A stretch of DNA of 8,642 nt from Acidimicrobiaceae bacterium (GTDB taxonomy: Bacteria > Actinomycetota > Acidimicrobiia > Acidimicrobiales > Ilumatobacteraceae), in assembly GCA_003154135.1 (NCBI GenBank), contig PMCN01000202.1, forward strand, positions 1-8,642, in the 5' to 3' direction. The position numbers were made by a program, and so were the translations under genes. Within the stretch, counting starts at the first letter, position 1. Each line of letters begins with the position of its first letter. The notes beneath the pieces are model-generated. The model did no database searches and was not told where the DNA came from. It worked only from the letters and a program-made list of their open reading frames with translations. Of the stretch, positions 6,289 to 8,642 are shown one piece after another.

Positions 6289-6294
6289 TAGAAC
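6289..6294 (+). promoter_or_regulatory. -10-like element of a leaderless promoter (112-aa gene)
   Basis: TAGAAC, inside GCTAGAAC, ends 6 nt before ATG 6301. It is identical to the tpx element. It is separated by 17 bp from the opposing dapB element, so each -10 lies where the other promoter's -35 would be contacted. Confidence 0.45.
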
Positions 6295-6300
6295 AACGAC

Positions 6301-6639
6301 ATGAGCTTCCTCGACAAAGCCAAGGAGAAGGCCACCCAACTCACCGCAACGGTGAAGGACAAGGCCGACGACATGCAGCACAAGCGCAAGGCCGACGATC
6401 TACTCGACGACCTCGGGCGCATCATCTACCGCCAGCGCACCGCCGGCTCGGTGCCCGACGACGACGCCGCCATCGACGCGTTGGTCGCGCAGCTGTCGGC
6501 ACTGGAGGAGTCCGGCGTGAAGATCCTCGACGCGAAGGGATCGGTCGACCCCGATCCGCAGGGCGCAGTGGCGCCCCTGGTCGGCGATGCACCGTCGGAG
6601 CCGACGGTCGCAATGCCCCCGCCGCCGCCCATCGCCTGA
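6301..6639 (+). CDS. Small helical protein of unknown function
   Basis: A 112-residue protein with no signal peptide or membrane segment, so cytosolic. Residues 1-75 are rich in Lys, Asp, Ala and Leu and look helical: MSFLDKAKEKATQLTATV, then LLDDLGRIIYRQRTAG (34-49) and an Asp/Ala-rich helix ending LEESG. Residues 76-112 are Pro/Asp/Ala-rich, end in PPPPPIA and are probably disordered. The N-terminus, starting (M-x-F-L-D-K-A-K) and followed by a short helix pair, resembles small uncharacterised actinobacterial proteins I remember, but I cannot name a family. The reading frame is supported by its start 6 nt after a -10-like hexamer and by its fit between two well-placed genes. It diverges from dapB, 42 bp away, and converges on the M16 peptidase with 19 bp between. 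Confidence 0.8.
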   Translation: MSFLDKAKEKATQLTATVKDKADDMQHKRKADDLLDDLGRIIYRQRTAGSVPDDDAAIDALVAQLSALEESGVKILDAKGSVDPDPQGAVAPLVGDAPSEPTVAMPPPPPIA

Positions 6640-6658
6640 TCCAGTACGTCGGTCGGCG

Positions 6659-7885
6659 TCAGTCCGTCGGGCCGACGGTGACCACCAGCGGGCGCTCGGT
6701 GAGCACCTGCTCGATCACCGCGCGGGTCGACGCCTGGTCGACCGACGCCCAGCGAGTCACCTGCTCGTCGATGGGACGCACCGCACCGGTGGTGATGAGC
6801 TGTCCGGCAGTGCGGGCCAGCCGCGCACCGGTGTCCTCGAGACCGAGCTCGAACGCGCCCGTGAGGTAGCCCACCGCGATGTCGAGCTCCTCGTCGGTGA
6901 TGCCGTCGGCGGCGAGGTGGTCGAGCTCGCCGTGCAGCAGCCGCATCACCTCGTCGGCATGTTCGGGCTGCGTGCCGGCGTAGAGCTGGAACGAGCCGGC
7001 GTCCTCGAACGACGACACACCCGAGTACACGGCGTAGGCGAGGCCGCGCCGCTCGCGGATCTCCTCGAACAGGCGACTCGACATGCCGCCGCCGAGCACG
7101 TGGTTCACCACGTCGAGCGCTTCGCGCAGTGGGTGCAGGCGGGGCAGCGCGCGGCCACCCAGCAGGATGTGCACCTGCTCGCTGTCGTCGTGCTGGGTGA
7201 TGTTCGCGCCCATGGGTCCGGGTGCGGAGCGCGTGGGCCGCGAGCCGCCCGTCGGCACGCCCGCGAAGCCGCGTTCGATGTGCGCGAGCAACTCGTCGTG
7301 CTCGAGTGGCCCGACCGCGGCAACCACCATGCAGTTGGCTCGGTAGTGCTGCCCGAAGAAGGCGCGCACGTCGGCGGGAGTGATGGCCTGCACGTGCTCG
7401 CGGTCGCCGCCAGGGTCGCGGCCCAGCTCGTGACCGTCGAAGATGCGCTGGGCGAACAGCCGGTGGGCGACATCGTCGGGCGAGTCGTCGTCCATCGCCA
7501 GCTCCTCCAGGATGACCTGGCGTTCGGCCTGCACGTCGGCGTCGCGGAGTGCGGGGCGCGAGAGCACGTCACCGAGCAGCTCGATGCCGAACTCGGCGTG
7601 CCGCGCCGGGAGCCGGCAGTAGTACGCCGTGTACTCCTTCGACGTGAACGCATTGAAGTCGCCACCGCGTCGGTCGACGCTGCGCGACAGCTCTTGTGCC
7701 GAGCGCGTGGCCGTGCCCTTGAACAGCAGGTGCTCGAGGAAGTGGCTCACGCCCGACAGTTCGGCCGGCTCGTCGCGCGAGCCGACACCCACCCAGACGC
7801 CGGTGGCCACCGACAGCGTGCCGGGCACGCGTTCGGTGGCCGCCGTGAGGCCTGAATGCAGTTGTGTGATGCGCAGGTCGCTCAC
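6659..7885 (-). CDS. M16 (pitrilysin) family zinc metallopeptidase
   Basis: A 408-residue cytosolic zinc peptidase with the domain layout of processing-peptidase-like M16B proteins. The inverted zinc motif is HFLEH (48-52): His48 and His52 bind zinc and Glu51 is the base. Glu128 (ILEELAMDDD), 76 residues after His52, is the third ligand position. GGDFNAFTSKEYTAYY (74-89) is the usual substrate-edge segment. The C-terminal half carries the inactive-domain signature RERRGLAYAVYSGVSSFEDAGSF. It corresponds to PepR (Rv2782c), the gene after pnp in Mycobacterium tuberculosis, by family and position; the substrate is not known to me. GTG 7885 is the only sensible start; a longer frame to 8188 runs antisense to nothing and overlaps pnp. 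It begins 10 bp after the pnp stop and is probably in the same transcript. Confidence 0.93.
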   Translation of the reverse strand: MSDLRITQLHSGLTAATERVPGTLSVATGVWVGVGSRDEPAELSGVSHFLEHLLFKGTATRSAQELSRSVDRRGGDFNAFTSKEYTAYYCRLPARHAEFGIELLGDVLSRPALRDADVQAERQVILEELAMDDDSPDDVAHRLFAQRIFDGHELGRDPGGDREHVQAITPADVRAFFGQHYRANCMVVAAVGPLEHDELLAHIERGFAGVPTGGSRPTRSAPGPMGANITQHDDSEQVHILLGGRALPRLHPLREALDVVNHVLGGGMSSRLFEEIRERRGLAYAVYSGVSSFEDAGSFQLYAGTQPEHADEVMRLLHGELDHLAADGITDEELDIAVGYLTGAFELGLEDTGARLARTAGQLITTGAVRPIDEQVTRWASVDQASTRAVIEQVLTERPLVVTVGPTD

Positions 7886-7895
7886 CGGCGACGCA

Positions 7896-8642
7896 TCACC
7901 GGTGACGGCGCGGGCGGCTCGAGTCGCGACCGCCGTCGCGAGGGGCGCGGTCGGCACCGGCGTTGCCGCCGGCCTCGCCGCCGGGGCCGAGGTCGCCCAG
8001 CTCACCGGCGAGCTCGGCATCGAACGCGTCGTCGAACGACACGGCGACGGCTCCGTCGACAGGCGCCGCGGCAGTGGCCGCACGCGGGGCACGATCGCCA
8101 CGGTCACCACGGTCACCGCGGTCACCGCGGTCGCCGCGATCACTGCGCTCACCGCGGTCGCTGCGGTCACCGCGATCGCTGCGCTCACGGGACGGGGCCG
8201 ACGAGCCGGCTCCCTCGGGGACCACGGGGTTCCACGAGTCGCCGGGGGTGAGGCTCACCTTGCCCTTCTCGTCGATCTCCTCCACGATCACCTCGATCTC
8301 CTGACCGAGCGTCAGCACGTCCTCGACGTTGTTGATGCGCTTGCCCTTGCCGAGCTTGCTGATGTGCACCAGACCGTCGCGGCCGGGGAGGATGTTGACG
8401 AACGCACCGAACTTGGTGAGGTTGACCACGCGGCCCGGGTAGGACTTGCCCACCTCGGCCATCGGCGGCGACACGATGGCCTGGATGCGGGCCTTGGCCT
8501 CCTCCATGCGCCACGCCTCGACGGCGCCGATGGTGACGATGCCCTGGGCACCGTCGTCGTCGACGGCGATGTCGGCGCCGGTCTCCTGGACGATGGTGTT
8601 GATGACCTTGCCCTTGGGCCCGATGACCTCACCGATCTTGTC
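7896..8642 (-). CDS. pnp: Polyribonucleotide nucleotidyltransferase, C-terminal part (5' end outside window)
   Basis: PNPase degrades RNA 3'-to-5' with phosphate and also adds nucleotides; it acts as a trimer in the cytosol and affects mRNA turnover. Only the last 248 residues are visible, so both RNase PH-like catalytic domains lie beyond base 8642. The window opens inside the KH domain at DKIGEVIGPKGKVINTIV, with the GPKG loop at visible residues 8-11. The S1 domain follows at about 65-132 (GKSYPGRVVNLTKFGAFVNI, then GRDGLVHISKL). After KVSLTPGDSW the chain becomes a disordered tail of about 110 residues. It starts with ten Ser/Gly-Asp(Glu)-Arg triplets (visible residues 155-184), has an acidic stretch (SFDDAFDAELAGELGDLG), and ends in a basic RPRRHR. 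The tail length and repeat are notable. The M16 peptidase gene follows after 10 bp. Confidence 0.95.
   Translation of the reverse strand, partial: DKIGEVIGPKGKVINTIVQETGADIAVDDDGAQGIVTIGAVEAWRMEEAKARIQAIVSPPMAEVGKSYPGRVVNLTKFGAFVNILPGRDGLVHISKLGKGKRINNVEDVLTLGQEIEVIVEEIDEKGKVSLTPGDSWNPVVPEGAGSSAPSRERSDRGDRSDRGERSDRGDRGDRGDRGDRGDRAPRAATAAAPVDGAVAVSFDDAFDAELAGELGDLGPGGEAGGNAGADRAPRDGGRDSSRPRRHR
8091..8180 (-). repeat. Ten tandem 9-bp units coding Ser/Gly-Asp-Arg in the PNPase tail
   Basis: Ten in-frame 9-bp units encode SDR, GDR, SDR, GER, SDR and then five GDR. The units differ mainly at wobble bases (CGC or CGT, GAC or GAT, GGT or GGC) and at the first codon (AGC/AGT against GGT/GGC). The result is a regular plus/minus charge alternation. 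Copy number could vary between strains by slippage. Confidence 0.9.

Noticed and set aside
4714..6291. Plus-strand open frame (525 codons) across the hydrolase and dapB
   Set aside because: It is a shifted frame of the hydrolase and an antisense frame of dapB, extremely Arg-rich and with no motif.
6664..6678. Palindrome CCGTCGG-G-CCGACGG as a terminator for the 112-aa gene
   Set aside because: It lies inside the last codons of the M16 gene, has almost no loop and no T-tract, and such GC palindromes are common here.
6587..7855. Plus-strand open frame (422 codons) opposite the M16 peptidase
   Set aside because: Antisense to a gene with an intact zinc site; the composition fits a shadow frame.
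8091..8180. Short regular repeats that could suggest a CRISPR or satellite array
   Set aside because: Units are 9 bp without spacers and stay in frame within pnp, so they are a coding repeat.

Overview
The window is GC-rich throughout. It has frequent GTG starts, several apparently leaderless genes and lipoproteins with Thr/Ser/Ala-rich linkers after the lipidated cysteine. Together with a pnp – M16 peptidase – dapB gene order that is conserved in actinobacteria, this suggests an actinobacterium. The Thr-rich lipoprotein linkers would fit the Acidimicrobiia (Ilumatobacter-like), but that placement is inference from style only. Nearly all of the sequence is coding, no gene-free stretch exceeds 100 bases, and I saw no tRNA, rRNA, insertion sequence or CRISPR array.

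Layout, left to right: (1) The 3' part of a polar amino-acid ABC transporter ATPase on the plus strand (1-600) converges on (2) a minus-strand cluster of three predicted lipoproteins, 3377-609. In transcription order these are a plastocyanin-like cupredoxin, a right-handed parallel beta-helix protein and a DUF1996 protein; the last two overlap by ATGA. This cell-surface module is the least explained part of the window. (3) Divergent from it, on the plus strand, lie a polytopic membrane protein resembling the DedA/VTT family, a thiol peroxidase (tpx) and an alpha/beta hydrolase that overlaps tpx by GTGA. (4) The hydrolase converges on dapB (lysine/diaminopimelate synthesis, minus strand). A 13-bp perfect tandem duplication spans the hydrolase stop codon. 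(5) A 112-codon gene of unknown function diverges from dapB and converges on (6) an M16 zinc peptidase, which follows (7) the 3' end of pnp. The visible pnp fragment encodes the KH and S1 RNA-binding domains and a disordered tail with a ten-unit Ser/Gly-Asp-Arg repeat.

Promoters: four genes (membrane protein, tpx, dapB, 112-aa protein) have a TA-starting -10-like hexamer ending 6-7 nt before the start codon and no Shine-Dalgarno, as expected of leaderless mRNAs. The beta-helix gene instead has a clear AAGGGGG ribosome-binding site. The dapB and 112-aa-gene -10 elements face each other 17 bp apart, so the two promoters must overlap.

Housekeeping assignments (ABC ATPase, tpx, dapB, M16 peptidase, pnp) rest on visible motifs and are firm. 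Assignments for the cupredoxin, beta-helix and DUF1996 proteins are firm at the fold or family level, but their biological role is open. No clearly new defence or mobile system was seen.
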